Of a stretch of 64,000 nt of DNA, positions 45,342 to 55,605 are shown piece by piece. Where the stretch lies: contig JAFMVD010000024.1 in the NCBI GenBank assembly GCA_025499625.1, positions 20,860 to 84,859 of the forward strand, given 5' to 3'. Within the stretch, counting starts at the first letter, position 1. Every line of letters begins with the position of its first letter. Source of the stretch: Carboxylicivirga fragile. GTDB taxonomy: Bacteria > Bacteroidota > Bacteroidia > Bacteroidales > Marinilabiliaceae. Under the pieces are notes generated by a model. That model was not told the DNA's origin, did no database searches, and was given only the letters and a program-made list of their open reading frames with translations. Made by a program: the position numbers and the translations under genes.

Positions 45342-45761
45342 ATGGGTGCAAGAAAAAGAATAAAAGCTGAACAAATAAAGGAAGCCAAGAAGACTGATTA
45401 CTTCGCTAAGCTTCGCAATGTACCTACTTCACCGCGGAAAATGCGTCTTGTTGCCGATATGATCCGAGGTAAAGAGGTGAACCTCGCTCTTGATATGCTG
45501 AAATTCTCATCGAAAGAAGCGTCTAAAAGAGTAGAGAAACTATTGCTTTCTGCTATTGCAAATTGGAAAGAGAAAAACGAAGGCGTTCGCATCGAAGACG
45601 CTAACCTTTATGTGAGTGAGATCGCTGTTGACTCAGGTCGCATTCTGAAACGTTTACGTCCGGCTCCACAGGGTCGTGCACACCGTATCAGAAAAAGATC
45701 AAATCACGTAACGTTACGCGTTGCAAGCAAAGTAGTATCTAATGAAAATCAAGAAAACTAA
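45342..45761 (+). CDS. rplV: Ribosomal protein L22
   Basis: 139 residues, with a beta-hairpin lining the exit tunnel. A 25-residue N-terminal extension ([17 protein letters not shown]) precedes the family core [20 protein letters not shown]. The C-terminus [15 protein letters not shown] loop is present ([20 protein letters not shown]). Confidence 0.98.
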   Translation: MGARKRIKAEQIKEAKKTDYFAKLRNVPTSPRKMRLVADMIRGKEVNLALDMLKFSSKEASKRVEKLLLSAIANWKEKNEGVRIEDANLYVSEIAVDSGRILKRLRPAPQGRAHRIRKRSNHVTLRVASKVVSNENQEN

Positions 45762-45768
45762 TAGCTAG

Positions 45769-46491
45769 ATGGGACAAAAAGTTAATCCAATAAGTAACAG
45801 GTTAGGTATCATCAAAGGGTGGGACTCTAACTGGTATGGAGGAAAGAACTACGGCGATAAGCTGTTGGAAGACTCCAAGATTAGGAAGTACCTTAACGCT
45901 CGTTTAGCTAAAGCTAGTATCTCTCGAATCATTATTGAAAGGACTTTGAAACTGGTAACTATTACCGTTTTCACAGCTCGTCCTGGTATCATTATTGGTA
46001 AAGGAGGTCAAGAAGTAGACAAGCTAAAAGAAGAGCTTAAGAAAATTACTGACAAAGAGGTTCAAATTAACATCTTTGAGGTAAAACGACCAGAGTTAGA
46101 CGCTATTATTGTAGCGAATAACATCGCTCGTCAGGTGGAAGGACGTATTGCTTATCGTCGTGCCATTAAAATGGCCATTGCTTCTACCATGCGAATGGGA
46201 GCTGAAGGAATAAAAGTACAAATCTCAGGTCGCTTGAACGGGGCAGAAATGGCTCGTAGCGAAATGTACAAAGAAGGCCGTACGCCTTTGCATACATTAC
46301 GCGCCGATATAGACTATGCGCAAACAGAAGCGCTAACCAAAATGGGTCTAACTGGTATCAAGGTTTGGATTTGTAAAGGTGAGATTTTTGGCAAGCCAGA
46401 TTTATCCCCTTCCTTCAACACCAAGGAAAAAGGTGGTGGACCCCGTGGAGGCGGTAATAGAGGTCCGAGAAGAAGAAATAATAAGAAGTAA
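45769..46491 (+). CDS. rpsC: Ribosomal protein S3
   Basis: 240 residues with a type II KH domain ([21 protein letters not shown]) and the mRNA-entry helicase-related C-terminal domain ([20 protein letters not shown]). A short Gly/Arg/Asn-rich extension ends the protein (about 223-240), as in many Bacteroidota. Confidence 0.98.
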   Translation: MGQKVNPISNRLGIIKGWDSNWYGGKNYGDKLLEDSKIRKYLNARLAKASISRIIIERTLKLVTITVFTARPGIIIGKGGQEVDKLKEELKKITDKEVQINIFEVKRPELDAIIVANNIARQVEGRIAYRRAIKMAIASTMRMGAEGIKVQISGRLNGAEMARSEMYKEGRTPLHTLRADIDYAQTEALTKMGLTGIKVWICKGEIFGKPDLSPSFNTKEKGGGPRGGGNRGPRRRNNKK

Positions 46492-46521
46492 TCATCCTTT
46501 CACTTTAATTGACAAGTAACG

Positions 46522-46953
46522 ATGTTACAACCGAAAAAAGTAAAATTTAGAAGAAGGCAGAAGGGCCGGATGAAAGGTAATGCTCAACGTGGGCAAGAAC
46601 TAGCTTTCGGGTCTTTCGGAATTAAGTCCTTACAAAGTAAATGGATTACAGGTCGTCAGATTGAAGCTGCCAGGGTTGCGGTAACGCGCTACATGCAGCG
46701 TCAAGGACAGATCTGGATCAGAATATTCCCCGACAAACCAATTACTAAGAAACCAGCCGAAGTAAGGATGGGTAAAGGTAAGGGTAGTCCAGAGGGATTT
46801 GTGGCCCCTGTTACTCCAGGACGCATCATTTTAGAATGCGAAGGAGTTCCCTATGCGGTAGCTAAAGAGGCATTGCGCTTAGCAGCACAAAAATTGCCAG
46901 TTACTACCAAATTCGTTGTGAGAAGGGATTTTGTTGAATCTACAAATGCTTAA
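46522..46953 (+). CDS. rplP: Ribosomal protein L16
   Basis: 143 residues, at the A-site tRNA elbow and the site of late 50S assembly. [33 protein letters not shown] and [16 protein letters not shown] are the family blocks. The RPKKP-equivalent [14 protein letters not shown] is intact. Confidence 0.99.
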   Translation: MLQPKKVKFRRRQKGRMKGNAQRGQELAFGSFGIKSLQSKWITGRQIEAARVAVTRYMQRQGQIWIRIFPDKPITKKPAEVRMGKGKGSPEGFVAPVTPGRIILECEGVPYAVAKEALRLAAQKLPVTTKFVVRRDFVESTNA

Positions 46954-46957
46954 TGAG

Positions 46958-47155
46958 ATGAAAGTACAAGAAATCAAAGAATTAAGTATAAGTGAATTAG
47001 TTGAACGTATTGAAAACGAAACTGCTGCATTGCAACAGATGGAGTTGAATCACACTACTTCACCATTGGATAACCCAATGAAGATTAGACATTCCCGTAG
47101 AAACATTGCGCGCTTGAAGACTGTTTTGAGTCAAAAGCAACTAACTGAAAAATAA
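46958..47155 (+). CDS. rpmC: Ribosomal protein L29
   Basis: The start at 46958 ([10 protein letters not shown]) gives the usual 65 residues; an earlier in-frame start (46931) would overlap the end of rplP by 23 bases and add non-family residues. Two helices form a hairpin; the [19 protein letters not shown] core is conserved. Confidence 0.97.
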   Translation: MKVQEIKELSISELVERIENETAALQQMELNHTTSPLDNPMKIRHSRRNIARLKTVLSQKQLTEK

Positions 47156-47162
47156 TTATAAG

Positions 47163-47420
47163 ATGGAAAGTAGAAATCTTAGAAAAGAGCGTACAGGTGT
47201 AGTGGCCAGTAATGCAATGGAGAAATCTATTGTTGTAGCTGTTGAAATCCGCGAGAAGCACCCCATCTACGGTAAGTTCGTGAAAAAAACTAAAAAGTTT
47301 CACGCGCATGATGAAGAAAACGCTTGTAACGCAGGGGACACTGTACGCATTATGGAAACGCGTCCCTTGAGTAAAACAAAACGTTGGAGATTAGTTGAAA
47401 TTCTAGAAAGAGCTAAGTAA
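47163..47420 (+). CDS. rpsQ: Ribosomal protein S17
   Basis: 85 residues, OB-fold, early 16S binder. [42 protein letters not shown] block is typical (about residues 45-75). Confidence 0.98.
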   Translation: MESRNLRKERTGVVASNAMEKSIVVAVEIREKHPIYGKFVKKTKKFHAHDEENACNAGDTVRIMETRPLSKTKRWRLVEILERAK

Positions 47421-47422
47421 TC

Positions 47423-47788
47423 ATGATACAACAAGAATCTAGACTTTCAGTTGCTGATAACAGTGGAGCCAAAGAAGTGTTATGTATCCGTGTTCTAGGT
47501 GGAACAGGGAGACGTTATGCAGGAGTAGGCGACAGTATCGTAGTAACTGTAAAAAGCGCAGTGCCAAGTGGTGAACTTAAAAAGGGAACCGTAACTAAGG
47601 CAGTAATAGTGCGCACTAAAAAAGAAGTTAGACGTCAAGATGGTTCCTACATCCGCTTTGATGAAAACGCTTGCGTTTTACTTAATGCAACCGGAGAAAT
47701 GAGAGGAACTCGTATTTTCGGTCCTGTAGCCCGCGAATTAAGGGACGGATATATGAAAATTGTATCCTTGGCGCCGGAAGTACTTTAA
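47423..47788 (+). CDS. rplN: Ribosomal protein L14
   Basis: 121 residues, intersubunit bridge B8. [54 protein letters not shown] are conserved. Two bases separate it from rpsQ. Confidence 0.99.
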   Translation: MIQQESRLSVADNSGAKEVLCIRVLGGTGRRYAGVGDSIVVTVKSAVPSGELKKGTVTKAVIVRTKKEVRRQDGSYIRFDENACVLLNATGEMRGTRIFGPVARELRDGYMKIVSLAPEVL

Positions 47789-47808
47789 TCATCAAAGAGA
47801 TTAGAACA

Positions 47809-48129
47809 ATGGGTAAATTGCATATTAAAAAAGGCGACATCGTAATTGTTAATACTGGTGTTAACAAAGGCCAAGAAGGAAAAGTACTTGAAGTATTTCC
47901 TAATAAAGACAGGGCCATTGTTGAAGGTGTTAACATGGTGAGCAAACATACAAAGCCTAATGCTGAGAGTCCGCAAGGTGGAATCATTAAAAAAGAGGCT
48001 CCAATCCATATTTCAAACTTGAATGTGAAAGATCCTTCAACTGGAAAAGCTACACGTGTAGGAAGAAAGTTGAATGATGCCAATAAATTGGTTCGCTATT
48101 CTAAAAAATCAGGGGAGGAGATCAAATAA
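47809..48129 (+). CDS. rplX: Ribosomal protein L24
   Basis: 106 residues with a KOW motif ([21 protein letters not shown]), initiator of 50S assembly. It overlaps rplE by one base. Confidence 0.98.
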   Translation: MGKLHIKKGDIVIVNTGVNKGQEGKVLEVFPNKDRAIVEGVNMVSKHTKPNAESPQGGIIKKEAPIHISNLNVKDPSTGKATRVGRKLNDANKLVRYSKKSGEEIK

Positions 48130-48686
48130 TGGAATATTCATCTAGTTTAAGAAAGCAGTATTCGGAGCAGATTGTGCCAAATTTGATGAAAGAATTTGGA
48201 TATAAGTCAATCATGCAGGTTCCTAAATTGGAAAAAATCGTACTTAACCAAGGTATTGGTGCAGCATCAGCTGACAAGAAAATGGTTGAGATATCGATTA
48301 AGGAAATGACGACCATTACTGGTCAGATAGCAGTTCCTTGTCTTTCAAAAAAGGACGTCTCAAACTTTAAGCTTCGTAAGCACATGCCTATCGGTGTGAG
48401 AGTTACATTGCGTCGCGAGAACATGTATGAATTTTTGGAGCGTTTGATTCGCGTGGCTTTACCACGTATTCGCGACTTCAAAGGTATCAGCAGTAAGCTC
48501 GACGGAAGAGGTAATTACACCTTAGGTATTGAAGAGCAAATCATTTTTCCTGAAATAAATATCGACAATGTGTCGAAAATAATGGGTATGAATATTACCT
48601 TTGTCACCTCGGGAAAAACCGATGAGGAAGCCTTCGCTCTTTTAAAAGAGTTCGGGTTACCATTTAAAAACGTTAAAAAGAACTAG
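48129..48686 (+). CDS. rplE: Ribosomal protein L5
   Basis: 185 residues, 5S rRNA binder. [48 protein letters not shown] and IFPEI are typical. In E. coli the S8 repressor site lies in the start of this gene; no obvious copy was checked here. Confidence 0.99.
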   Translation: MEYSSSLRKQYSEQIVPNLMKEFGYKSIMQVPKLEKIVLNQGIGAASADKKMVEISIKEMTTITGQIAVPCLSKKDVSNFKLRKHMPIGVRVTLRRENMYEFLERLIRVALPRIRDFKGISSKLDGRGNYTLGIEEQIIFPEINIDNVSKIMGMNITFVTSGKTDEEAFALLKEFGLPFKNVKKN

Positions 48687-48690
48687 TTAT

Positions 48691-48960
48691 ATGGCTAAGG
48701 AATCAATGAAAGCGCGCGAAGTAAAGCGAGCTAAACTTGTTGCCAAATACGCTGAAAAGCGTGCCAGACTGAAAGAAGAAGGTGATTACGTGGGCTTGCA
48801 AAAGCTTCCACGTAATGCTTCACCTGTTCGTATGCACAACCGTTGCAAGATAACGGGGCGTCCGAAAGGTTACATGCGTCAGTTTGGTCTTTCTAGGATT
48901 CAATTCCGCGAAATGGCTTCAGCCGGTTTAATACCTGGTATTAGAAAAGCAAGTTGGTAA
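48691..48960 (+). CDS. rpsN: Ribosomal protein S14, long zinc-free form
   Basis: 89 residues, the long form. It has a single Cys and no C-x2-C pairs, so it is the zinc-independent (C-minus) type. [21 protein letters not shown] and the C-terminal RKASW are conserved. A 53-base gap with a hairpin follows. Confidence 0.98.
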   Translation: MAKESMKAREVKRAKLVAKYAEKRARLKEEGDYVGLQKLPRNASPVRMHNRCKITGRPKGYMRQFGLSRIQFREMASAGLIPGIRKASW

Positions 48961-48975
48961 GAGTGTTAAATATTG

Positions 48976-48993
48976 TCCCGCAATTTTGCGGGA
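48976..48993 (+). promoter_or_regulatory. Hairpin between rpsN and rpsH
   Basis: TCCCGCAA-TT-TTGCGGGA, an 8-bp GC-rich stem in an otherwise compact spc region, with no T-run. It could set mRNA processing or be bound by a repressor protein. The spacer is 53 bases, longer than most in the cluster. Confidence 0.55.
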
Positions 48994-49013
48994 TCAATTT
49001 AAACTTAATATAA

Positions 49014-49409
49014 ATGACAGATCCAATAGCAGATTTCCTGACTCGAATCAGGAATGCCATTATGGCGGGTCACAGGGTTGTTGAGGTTCCAGCCTCCAAT
49101 CTTAAAAGAGAAATGACCAAAATTCTTTTTGAAAAAGGTTATATCTTAAATTACAAATTCGTTGACGATAACAAGCAAGGTATTGTTAAGATCGCACTTA
49201 AGTACGATCCTCAAACAAAAACACCTGCTATTAAGTCTTTGAAGCGTGTAAGTACACCTGGTTTACGTTCGTATACCGGGTATCGTAATATTCCTCGAGT
49301 TCTTAACGGACTTGGAATCGCGATAATGTCTACTTCGCATGGTGTAATGACGGATAAAGAAGCCCGCATTCAAAAATTAGGTGGTGAAGTATTGTGTTAC
49401 GTTTATTAA
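49014..49409 (+). CDS. rpsH: Ribosomal protein S8
   Basis: 131 residues. [14 protein letters not shown], the [24 protein letters not shown] region and [13 protein letters not shown] near the C-terminus identify it. In E. coli it is the spc operon repressor. Confidence 0.99.
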   Translation: MTDPIADFLTRIRNAIMAGHRVVEVPASNLKREMTKILFEKGYILNYKFVDDNKQGIVKIALKYDPQTKTPAIKSLKRVSTPGLRSYTGYRNIPRVLNGLGIAIMSTSHGVMTDKEARIQKLGGEVLCYVY

Positions 49410-49421
49410 AAAGAAGGAATT

Positions 49422-49973
49422 ATGTCAAGGATAGGAAAAGCGCCGATAAGCATACCTTCAGGAGTGAACGTAACAATTAAAGACGATACAGTGACTGTGA
49501 AAGGGCCGAAAGGCGAATTGACACAGACTATTCACCCTGAAATGGAAATTAAAGTTGAGGATGGAACTTTAACAGTTACACGTCCTAACGAAGAAAAAGA
49601 AACTCGTGCCCAACACGGTTTATATCGCTCGTTGATTAACAACATGGTGATTGGAGTTTCTGAAGGATACAAAAAGCAGCTAGAATTAGTAGGTGTAGGT
49701 TACCGTGCTACCAACCAAGGTCAATTGTTGGAGTTAGCATTAGGTTTCTCTCACCCAATTCAATTATTGTTGCCTGCTGAGATTAAAGTGGAAGCGGTTA
49801 CTGACAGAAAGAGCAACCCTATTATTACGCTTGAATCTGCAGATAAGCAATTACTTGGTCAAGTATGTGCGAAAATACGGTCAATGCGTAAACCAGAGCC
49901 TTATAAAGGTAAAGGTGTTCGTTTCAAAGGCGAGGAAATTCGTCGTAAGGCCGGTAAATCTGCAAAAGTTTAA
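49422..49973 (+). CDS. rplF: Ribosomal protein L6
   Basis: 183 residues, two similar alpha/beta domains. MSRIGKAPISIPSGV, VKGPKGELTQ, GVGYRA and the C-terminal RKPEPYKGKGVRFKGEEIRRKAGK are typical. Confidence 0.99.
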   Translation: MSRIGKAPISIPSGVNVTIKDDTVTVKGPKGELTQTIHPEMEIKVEDGTLTVTRPNEEKETRAQHGLYRSLINNMVIGVSEGYKKQLELVGVGYRATNQGQLLELALGFSHPIQLLLPAEIKVEAVTDRKSNPIITLESADKQLLGQVCAKIRSMRKPEPYKGKGVRFKGEEIRRKAGKSAKV

Positions 49974-49994
49974 TGTAATTTAAATTTAGGAGTT

Positions 49995-50351
49995 ATGGCT
50001 TTTTCGAAATTAAATAGAAGACGAAAAATAAAGAAACGTGTTCGTAAGAGTATAAGCGGAACCGCTGAACGTCCACGTATGTCAGTATTCAGAAGTAACA
50101 AGCAAATCACTGTTCAAATAATCGATGATGTTGAAGGTAAAACTTTAGCCGCATCTTCATCTTTATTGAAAGAGATTGTTGAGCAAACAGGAAATAAATC
50201 AGAAAAAGCTGCACTAGTTGGTAAGAATATTGCCGAAGTAGCGCAGAAAGCTGGTATTTCTTCTGTTGTATTTGATAGAAATGGATACTTGTATCATGGT
50301 AGAGTTAAACAATTAGCTGATGCGGCTCGCGAAGCCGGGCTCAAATTCTAA
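49995..50351 (+). CDS. rplR: Ribosomal protein L18
   Basis: 118 residues, 5S rRNA binder. [20 protein letters not shown] and [21 protein letters not shown] are conserved. TAGGAG lies three to eight bases before the ATG. Confidence 0.99.
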   Translation: MAFSKLNRRRKIKKRVRKSISGTAERPRMSVFRSNKQITVQIIDDVEGKTLAASSSLLKEIVEQTGNKSEKAALVGKNIAEVAQKAGISSVVFDRNGYLYHGRVKQLADAAREAGLKF

Positions 50352-50357
50352 CAAACT

Positions 50358-50876
50358 ATGGCTGGAAATAACAAAAGAATCAGAAACAATAACGATCTTG
50401 AGTTAAAAGATCGTTTGGTTGCTATCAACAGGGTAACAAAAGTAACCAAAGGTGGTAGAACCTTTAGTTTCTCTGCCATCGTAGTGGTTGGAAATGAGAA
50501 TGGTGTTGTAGGCTGGGGGCTTGGTAAAGCCGGCGAGGTAACAACAGCGATCGCTAAAGGTGTTGAAGCTGCTAAAAAGAATCTAGTGAAGGTGCCAATT
50601 TTAAAAGGTACCATTCCTCACGAGCAATATGCACGCTTTGGTGGAGCAAGTGTTTTTATGAAACCTGCTTCTCATGGTACCGGAGTAAAAGCCGGTGGTG
50701 CGATGCGCGCGGTATTAGAGAGTGTTGGTGTAACCGATGTATTGGCTAAATCAAAAGGCTCATCTAACCCACATAACTTGGTTAAAGCAACTATTGAGGC
50801 ATTAACTGAATTACGTGATGCTGCTGAAGTAGCTGAAATTAGAGGTGTATCATTGGATAAAGTATTTAACGGATAA
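50358..50876 (+). CDS. rpsE: Ribosomal protein S5
   Basis: 172 residues, a fidelity protein with an RNA-binding N-domain. [33 protein letters not shown], and [19 protein letters not shown] are the family blocks. Confidence 0.99.
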   Translation: MAGNNKRIRNNNDLELKDRLVAINRVTKVTKGGRTFSFSAIVVVGNENGVVGWGLGKAGEVTTAIAKGVEAAKKNLVKVPILKGTIPHEQYARFGGASVFMKPASHGTGVKAGGAMRAVLESVGVTDVLAKSKGSSNPHNLVKATIEALTELRDAAEVAEIRGVSLDKVFNG

Positions 50877-50887
50877 TTAAGGTAAAA

Positions 50888-51064
50888 ATGGCTAAGATAA
50901 AAGTAACTCAGGTTAAGAGTAAGATCGGGGCCACAACCAGACAAAAAAATACTCTGGCTGCCCTTGGGCTGAAGAAACTTCAGCAAACCGTTGAACATGA
51001 AGCCACACCTCAAATCGAAGGAATGGTTCAAAAAGTACTGCACTTAGTGACAGTAGAAAGATAA
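50888..51064 (+). CDS. rpmD: Ribosomal protein L30
   Basis: 58 codons from ATG at 50888 to TAA at 51062-51064. [20 protein letters not shown] and the [20 protein letters not shown] core are typical L30. It lies 11 bases after rpsE and 29 before rplO, the standard place in the spc operon. Confidence 0.97.
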   Translation: MAKIKVTQVKSKIGATTRQKNTLAALGLKKLQQTVEHEATPQIEGMVQKVLHLVTVER

Positions 51065-51093
51065 TTTGGTCAAACGAATTAGAGGAAATTAAT

Positions 51094-51540
51094 ATGAACT
51101 TAAATAACTTAAGACCTGCAAAAGGCTCAACAAAAACTTCAAAGCGTATTGGACGTGGACAAGGTTCTGGACGCGGTGGTACATCCACACGTGGTCATAA
51201 AGGAGCTAAATCTCGTTCAGGATACTCACGTAAGTTTGGTTTTGAAGGTGGACAGATGCCGTTGCAGCGTAGAGTTCCTAAATTCGGTTTCAAAAACATT
51301 AATCGTGTTGAATACAAAGCTGTTAATATAGAGTTGTTGCAAACACTTGCTGATAATAAAAGCATTAATGTAATTGATCCTGAAATTTTAAGAGAAGCTG
51401 GATTAGTTAGCAAGAACGATTTAGTTAAGATTTTAGGAAATGGTGAATTAACTGCCAAAATGGAAGTTAAAGCTCATGCATTTTCAAAATCAGCTATCGA
51501 AGCTATCGAAGCTGCTCAAGGAACCGTAGAAAAATTGTAA
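51094..51540 (+). CDS. rplO: Ribosomal protein L15
   Basis: 148 residues. The Gly/Arg-rich N-terminal arm ([20 protein letters not shown]) reaches into 23S r[20 protein letters not shown] follows. Four bases separate it from secY. Confidence 0.99.
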   Translation: MNLNNLRPAKGSTKTSKRIGRGQGSGRGGTSTRGHKGAKSRSGYSRKFGFEGGQMPLQRRVPKFGFKNINRVEYKAVNIELLQTLADNKSINVIDPEILREAGLVSKNDLVKILGNGELTAKMEVKAHAFSKSAIEAIEAAQGTVEKL

Positions 51541-51544
51541 TTGA

Positions 51545-52888
51545 ATGAAACTAGTCGAAACCATCCGCAACATTTGGAAAATTGAGGATTTAAAGTCCCG
51601 CATTATTACTACGCTAGGATACCTATTGATTTATCGTTTAGGTTCTTTCGTTGTGTTACCAGGGATTGATCCAAATCAACTTAGTGCCTTAAAATCTCAA
51701 ACTAAAGACGGAGTACTAGGTCTTCTTGATATGTTTTCAGGAGGTGCCTTCTCTAATGCATCAATCTTTGCATTGGGAATTATGCCGTACATTTCTGCAT
51801 CCATCGTGATACAGTTAATGGGTATAGCAGTACCTTATTTTCAACGTCTTCAGCGAGAAGGTGAAAGTGGACGCCGTAAAATCAATCAAATAACGCGTTA
51901 TCTAACGGTTATTATTTTGGTAGTTCAGGCTCCCGGTTATTTGGCCAACCTTGCTGCACAGTCAGGAAATGCCATTGTTGAGGCTGGATGGGCTTTCAAT
52001 ATTACTAGTACAATCATCTTAACTGCTGGAACAATGTTCGTAATGTGGTTAGGAGAACGTATTACTGATAAAGGTATTGGTAACGGTATTTCACTAATCA
52101 TCATGATTGGTATTATCGCTCGCCTACCTCAGAATATGTTCGCTGAATTTGTATCTAGAATGGAGTCTGTCAGCGGAAGCGGTGGTTTGGTGATGTTGCT
52201 AATCGAATTTGTTGTATTGTTCTTTGTTTTCTGTGGTACAATTTTATTGGTACAAGGTACGCGTCGTATTCCGGTGCAGTATGCCAAGCGAATTGTTGGA
52301 AACAAACAATATGGAGGTGTTCGTCAATACATTCCTTTAAAAGTTAACGCAGCTGGTGTAATGCCGATCATTTTTGCTCAGGCAATCATGTTCATACCTG
52401 TTACATTTGCTGGCTTTGTTGATAACGAAACCGCTACAGGTTTCGCTTCAATATTCGCTAACTTTACAGGATTTTGGTATAATTTTATTTTCGCATTAAT
52501 GATTATTGCATTTACGTATTTTTATACAGCAATAACTATTAATCCTACTCAGATGGCTGAGGATATGAAACGCAATGGTGGTTTTATTCCGGGTGTTAAA
52601 CCTGGTAAAAAAACGGTTGAGTTCTTAGATTCAGTTATGTCAAAAATTACATTGCCAGGTTCGGTATTTTTAGCACTTGTGGCTATTTTACCAGCGTTTG
52701 CAATGATGGCAGGAGTTGATCAAGGATTTGCTCAGTTCTATGGAGGTACATCACTATTAATCTTAGTTGGTGTAATCTTAGATACTTTGCAGCAAATCGA
52801 AAGTCATTTGTTGATGAGACATTATGATGGATTAACTAAGTCGGGTAGAATTATGGGCAGATCCGGAGGTGGAGCTGCAGCACTTTAA
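51545..52888 (+). CDS. secY: Preprotein translocase channel SecY
   Basis: 447 residues, ten membrane spans; forms the Sec channel with SecE and SecG. LLGLLDMFSGGAFSNASIFALGIMPYISASI region (about residues 55-85) carries the plug, and loops RRIPVQYAKRIVG and the C-terminal RHYDGLTKSGRIMG contact ribosome and SecA. At the end of the spc group, as usual. Confidence 0.99.
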   Translation: MKLVETIRNIWKIEDLKSRIITTLGYLLIYRLGSFVVLPGIDPNQLSALKSQTKDGVLGLLDMFSGGAFSNASIFALGIMPYISASIVIQLMGIAVPYFQRLQREGESGRRKINQITRYLTVIILVVQAPGYLANLAAQSGNAIVEAGWAFNITSTIILTAGTMFVMWLGERITDKGIGNGISLIIMIGIIARLPQNMFAEFVSRMESVSGSGGLVMLLIEFVVLFFVFCGTILLVQGTRRIPVQYAKRIVGNKQYGGVRQYIPLKVNAAGVMPIIFAQAIMFIPVTFAGFVDNETATGFASIFANFTGFWYNFIFALMIIAFTYFYTAITINPTQMAEDMKRNGGFIPGVKPGKKTVEFLDSVMSKITLPGSVFLALVAILPAFAMMAGVDQGFAQFYGGTSLLILVGVILDTLQQIESHLLMRHYDGLTKSGRIMGRSGGGAAAL

Positions 52889-52909
52889 TGTTGAAATACG
52901 ATCATTCAC

Positions 52910-53695
52910 ATGATTTATTTAAAGACTGACGAAGAAATAGAATTAATGCGAGTGAGCAATCAAATAGTTGCTAAAACACTCGGAGAGATTGCTAAGGTTA
53001 TTAAACCTGGTGTTTCTACGTTAGAGCTAGATAAAATTGCTGAGGCCTTCATTAGAGATAATGGAGGTACTCCAGCCTTTTTAAATTACCAGGGATTCCC
53101 TAATACCCTATGCACGTCAATTAACGAGCATGTGGTACACGGTATTCCAAACGACAAACCTCTTAAAGAAGGGGATGTTGTTTCTGTTGATTGTGGTGTT
53201 CTTAAAAATGGTTTTTTTGGTGACTCAGCCTATACATTTATGATAGGTGAAGTTGATCCTGAGGTTAAGAAACTGTTGGATGCAACCAAAGATTCGTTGT
53301 ATAAGGGAATAGAGCAGGCTGTTGAAAACAATCGCTTAGGTGATGTTGGACACGCCATTCAAAAACACACCGAAGATCTGGGCTACACTGTAGTTCGTGA
53401 AATGGTGGGGCATGGAATTGGAAAAAACCTGCACGAAAGTCCTGAAGTACCCAATTATGGTAAAAAAGGTAATGGAACTAAATTAAAGACTGGAATGGTT
53501 ATCGCCATCGAGCCAATGATAAATTTAGGCAAACGCCAAATTGTTCAGGAAAACGATGGATGGACCATTAGAACGGCCGATAAAAAGGTTTCTGCACACT
53601 ATGAACATACAGTTGCAGTAAGAAAAGGTAAAGCTGATATACTATCTAGTTTTAAATTTGTAGAAGAAGTATTACATTTGCAGTCTGAAAAATAA
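52910..53695 (+). CDS. map: Methionine aminopeptidase, type I
   Basis: 261 residues, removes the N-terminal Met from nascent chains. The metal ligands are in [17 protein letters not shown] (two Asp), [10 protein letters not shown] (His), AIEPM (Glu) and the later YEHTVAV (Glu). N-terminal [16 protein letters not shown] is typical of this clade, without the Zn-finger extension. Confidence 0.98.
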   Translation: MIYLKTDEEIELMRVSNQIVAKTLGEIAKVIKPGVSTLELDKIAEAFIRDNGGTPAFLNYQGFPNTLCTSINEHVVHGIPNDKPLKEGDVVSVDCGVLKNGFFGDSAYTFMIGEVDPEVKKLLDATKDSLYKGIEQAVENNRLGDVGHAIQKHTEDLGYTVVREMVGHGIGKNLHESPEVPNYGKKGNGTKLKTGMVIAIEPMINLGKRQIVQENDGWTIRTADKKVSAHYEHTVAVRKGKADILSSFKFVEEVLHLQSEK

Positions 53696-53709
53696 AAAGT
53701 TATACAGTT

Positions 53710-53928
53710 ATGGCGAAACAGGCCTCGATAGAACAAGACGGTACAATAATTGAAGCCTTATCCAATGCCATGTTTAGAGTGGAATTGGAGAACGGACATG
53801 TTATTACGGCACATATCTCAGGTAAAATGCGTATGCATTACATTAAAATCTTACCTGGTGATCGTGTAAAAGTAGAAATGTCTCCGTATGATTTGACAAA
53901 AGGAAGAATTACCTACAGATATAAATAA
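53710..53928 (+). CDS. infA: Translation initiation factor IF-1
   Basis: 72 residues, S1/OB-fold that occupies the A site during initiation. [36 protein letters not shown] are conserved. The order map-infA-rpmJ is standard. Confidence 0.98.
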   Translation: MAKQASIEQDGTIIEALSNAMFRVELENGHVITAHISGKMRMHYIKILPGDRVKVEMSPYDLTKGRITYRYK

Positions 53929-53939
53929 AAAGACTGATC

Positions 53940-54056
53940 ATGAAGGTTAGAGCATCTGTTAAAAAAAGAAGTGCCGATTGCAAGATCGTAAAACGCAAAG
54001 GGCGCTTATATGTGATTAATAAGAAGAATCCAAAGTTTAAACAACGTCAAGGATAA
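53940..54056 (+). CDS. rpmJ: Ribosomal protein L36, zinc-free form
   Basis: 38 codons from ATG at 53940 to TAA at 54054-54056. [20 protein letters not shown] at the start and KFKQRQG at the end match L36. The zinc ligands of the C-plus type are mostly replaced: Ser at 11, Asn at 27 and Phe at 33; only Cys14 remains. Confidence 0.97.
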   Translation: MKVRASVKKRSADCKIVKRKGRLYVINKKNPKFKQRQG

Positions 54057-54067
54057 ATTTAAGAATT

Positions 54068-54445
54068 ATGGCAAGAATAGCTGGGGTAGATATACCCTCC
54101 AACAAGCGTGGAGTAATTGCTTTGACATATATCTTCGGTATAGGCCAAGGTAGAGCTAACGAAATTCTTAAGAACGTTGGTGTAGACGCAAATCTCAAAG
54201 TATCAGAGTGGACTGATGATCAAATCAAATTGGTTCGTGATTACATTTCAGATTCGTATAAAATCGAAGGTGAATTGCGCTCTGAGGTACAATTAAACAT
54301 TAAGCGATTAATGGATATTGGTTGTTATAGAGGTATTCGTCACCGTGTAGGTTTACCATTACGTGGTCAATGTACAAAAAACAACGCTCGTACCCGTAAA
54401 GGTAAAAAGAAGACTGTTGCAAATAAAAAGAAAGCCACTAAATAA
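54068..54445 (+). CDS. rpsM: Ribosomal protein S13
   Basis: 125 residues; contacts P-site tRNA and bridge B1. [20 protein letters not shown], the [11 protein letters not shown] helix-hairpin-helix and [25 protein letters not shown] at the end. Confidence 0.99.
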   Translation: MARIAGVDIPSNKRGVIALTYIFGIGQGRANEILKNVGVDANLKVSEWTDDQIKLVRDYISDSYKIEGELRSEVQLNIKRLMDIGCYRGIRHRVGLPLRGQCTKNNARTRKGKKKTVANKKKATK

Positions 54446-54455
54446 TAAGTAAGAT

Positions 54456-54845
54456 ATGGCAAAGAAGTCAGGATCTCAAAAGAAGAGAGTCGTTAAGGTG
54501 GAAGCGCAAGGTCAGGCTCATATCCATTCATCTTTTAATAACATTATTGTATCATTGACCAACTTAAATGGTCAGGTGATCTCATGGTCAAGTGCCGGTA
54601 AAATGGGTTTCCGTGGTTCTAAAAAGAACACGCCATATGCTGCACAAATGGCTGCTACTGATTGTTCAAAAGTAGCTTATGACCTAGGTTTAAGAAAGGT
54701 GAAAGTATATGTAAAAGGACCAGGAAATGGTCGTGAGTCGGCAATGCGTTCTATACATGCTGCTGGTATTGAAGTAACAGAAATTGTTGATGTTACTCCA
54801 TTGCCACATAATGGATGTCGTCCTCCAAAACGTAGAAGAGTTTAA
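54456..54845 (+). CDS. rpsK: Ribosomal protein S11
   Basis: 129 residues; 30S platform protein. [33 protein letters not shown], and the C-terminal [16 protein letters not shown] are near invariant. Confidence 0.99.
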   Translation: MAKKSGSQKKRVVKVEAQGQAHIHSSFNNIIVSLTNLNGQVISWSSAGKMGFRGSKKNTPYAAQMAATDCSKVAYDLGLRKVKVYVKGPGNGRESAMRSIHAAGIEVTEIVDVTPLPHNGCRPPKRRRV

Positions 54846-54953
54846 TTACTCAACTAGTTATTAACCATAAATTTTTGATGGCAAATTTGAATACGAGAAT
54901 TGGTTATAAGATTATTACTCCTCTCTATAATCTAGCGGCTGCCATATTCAATA

Positions 54954-54985
54954 TTTAAAATCAAAAATTTAAAATCAAAAATTTA
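54954..54985. repeat. Short tandem repeat in the rpsK-rpsD spacer
   Basis: Two perfect 14-bp copies of TTTAAAATCAAAAA (54954-54981) plus TTTA, within a 145-base spacer that breaks the tight packing of the alpha region. No hairpin is evident. Confidence 0.85.
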
Positions 54986-54990
54986 GAAGA

Positions 54991-55596
54991 ATGGCTAGAT
55001 ATATTGGTCCAAAAACACGAATCGCCCGTAAATTCGGTGAAGCGATTTATGGTCCGGATAAAAGTTTCGAAAGAAGAAATTTTCCTCCAGGACAACATGG
55101 TAATAACCGTAGACGTAAAACAAGCGAATACGGATTACAGTTAAAAGAAAAGCAAAAAGCTAAGTATACTTACGGTGTACTCGAAAAACAATTTAGTAAC
55201 TTGTTTAAGAAAGCATCTCGAAGTAAAGGTATTACCGGTGAGGTATTACTTGGATACTTAGAATCGCGTTTAGATAACGTAGTTTATCGTTTAGGAATTG
55301 CTCCAACAAGAGCAGCCGCACGACAATTGGTATCACACCGTCATATCATTGTTGATGGTGAGATCGTTAACATACCTTCTTTTCAGGTTAAGCCAGATCA
55401 GATCGTAGGTGTTCGTGAAAAATCAAAGTCTATGGTGGTTATTTCTGAGTCATTGACAAATACAGGTGTGCATAAATACTCTTGGTTAGAATGGGATCAA
55501 GATAAATTGGCAGGTAAGTATTTGACAGTACCTGAAAGAAGTGATATTCCTGAAAATATCAAAGAGCAGTTGATAGTTGAATTGTATTCTAAATAA
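54991..55596 (+). CDS. rpsD: Ribosomal protein S4, zinc-free form
   Basis: 201 residues, primary 16S binder with an S4 RNA-binding domain (about 92-155: [34 protein letters not shown]). The N-terminus [20 protein letters not shown] lacks the Cys cluster of zinc-binding S4. In E. coli it represses the alpha operon. Confidence 0.99.
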   Translation: MARYIGPKTRIARKFGEAIYGPDKSFERRNFPPGQHGNNRRRKTSEYGLQLKEKQKAKYTYGVLEKQFSNLFKKASRSKGITGEVLLGYLESRLDNVVYRLGIAPTRAAARQLVSHRHIIVDGEIVNIPSFQVKPDQIVGVREKSKSMVVISESLTNTGVHKYSWLEWDQDKLAGKYLTVPERSDIPENIKEQLIVELYSK

Positions 55597-55605
55597 TTAA
55601 TTCTT

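Noticed and set aside
47682..48083. 133-codon minus-strand frame
   Set aside because: Antisense of rplN/rplX.
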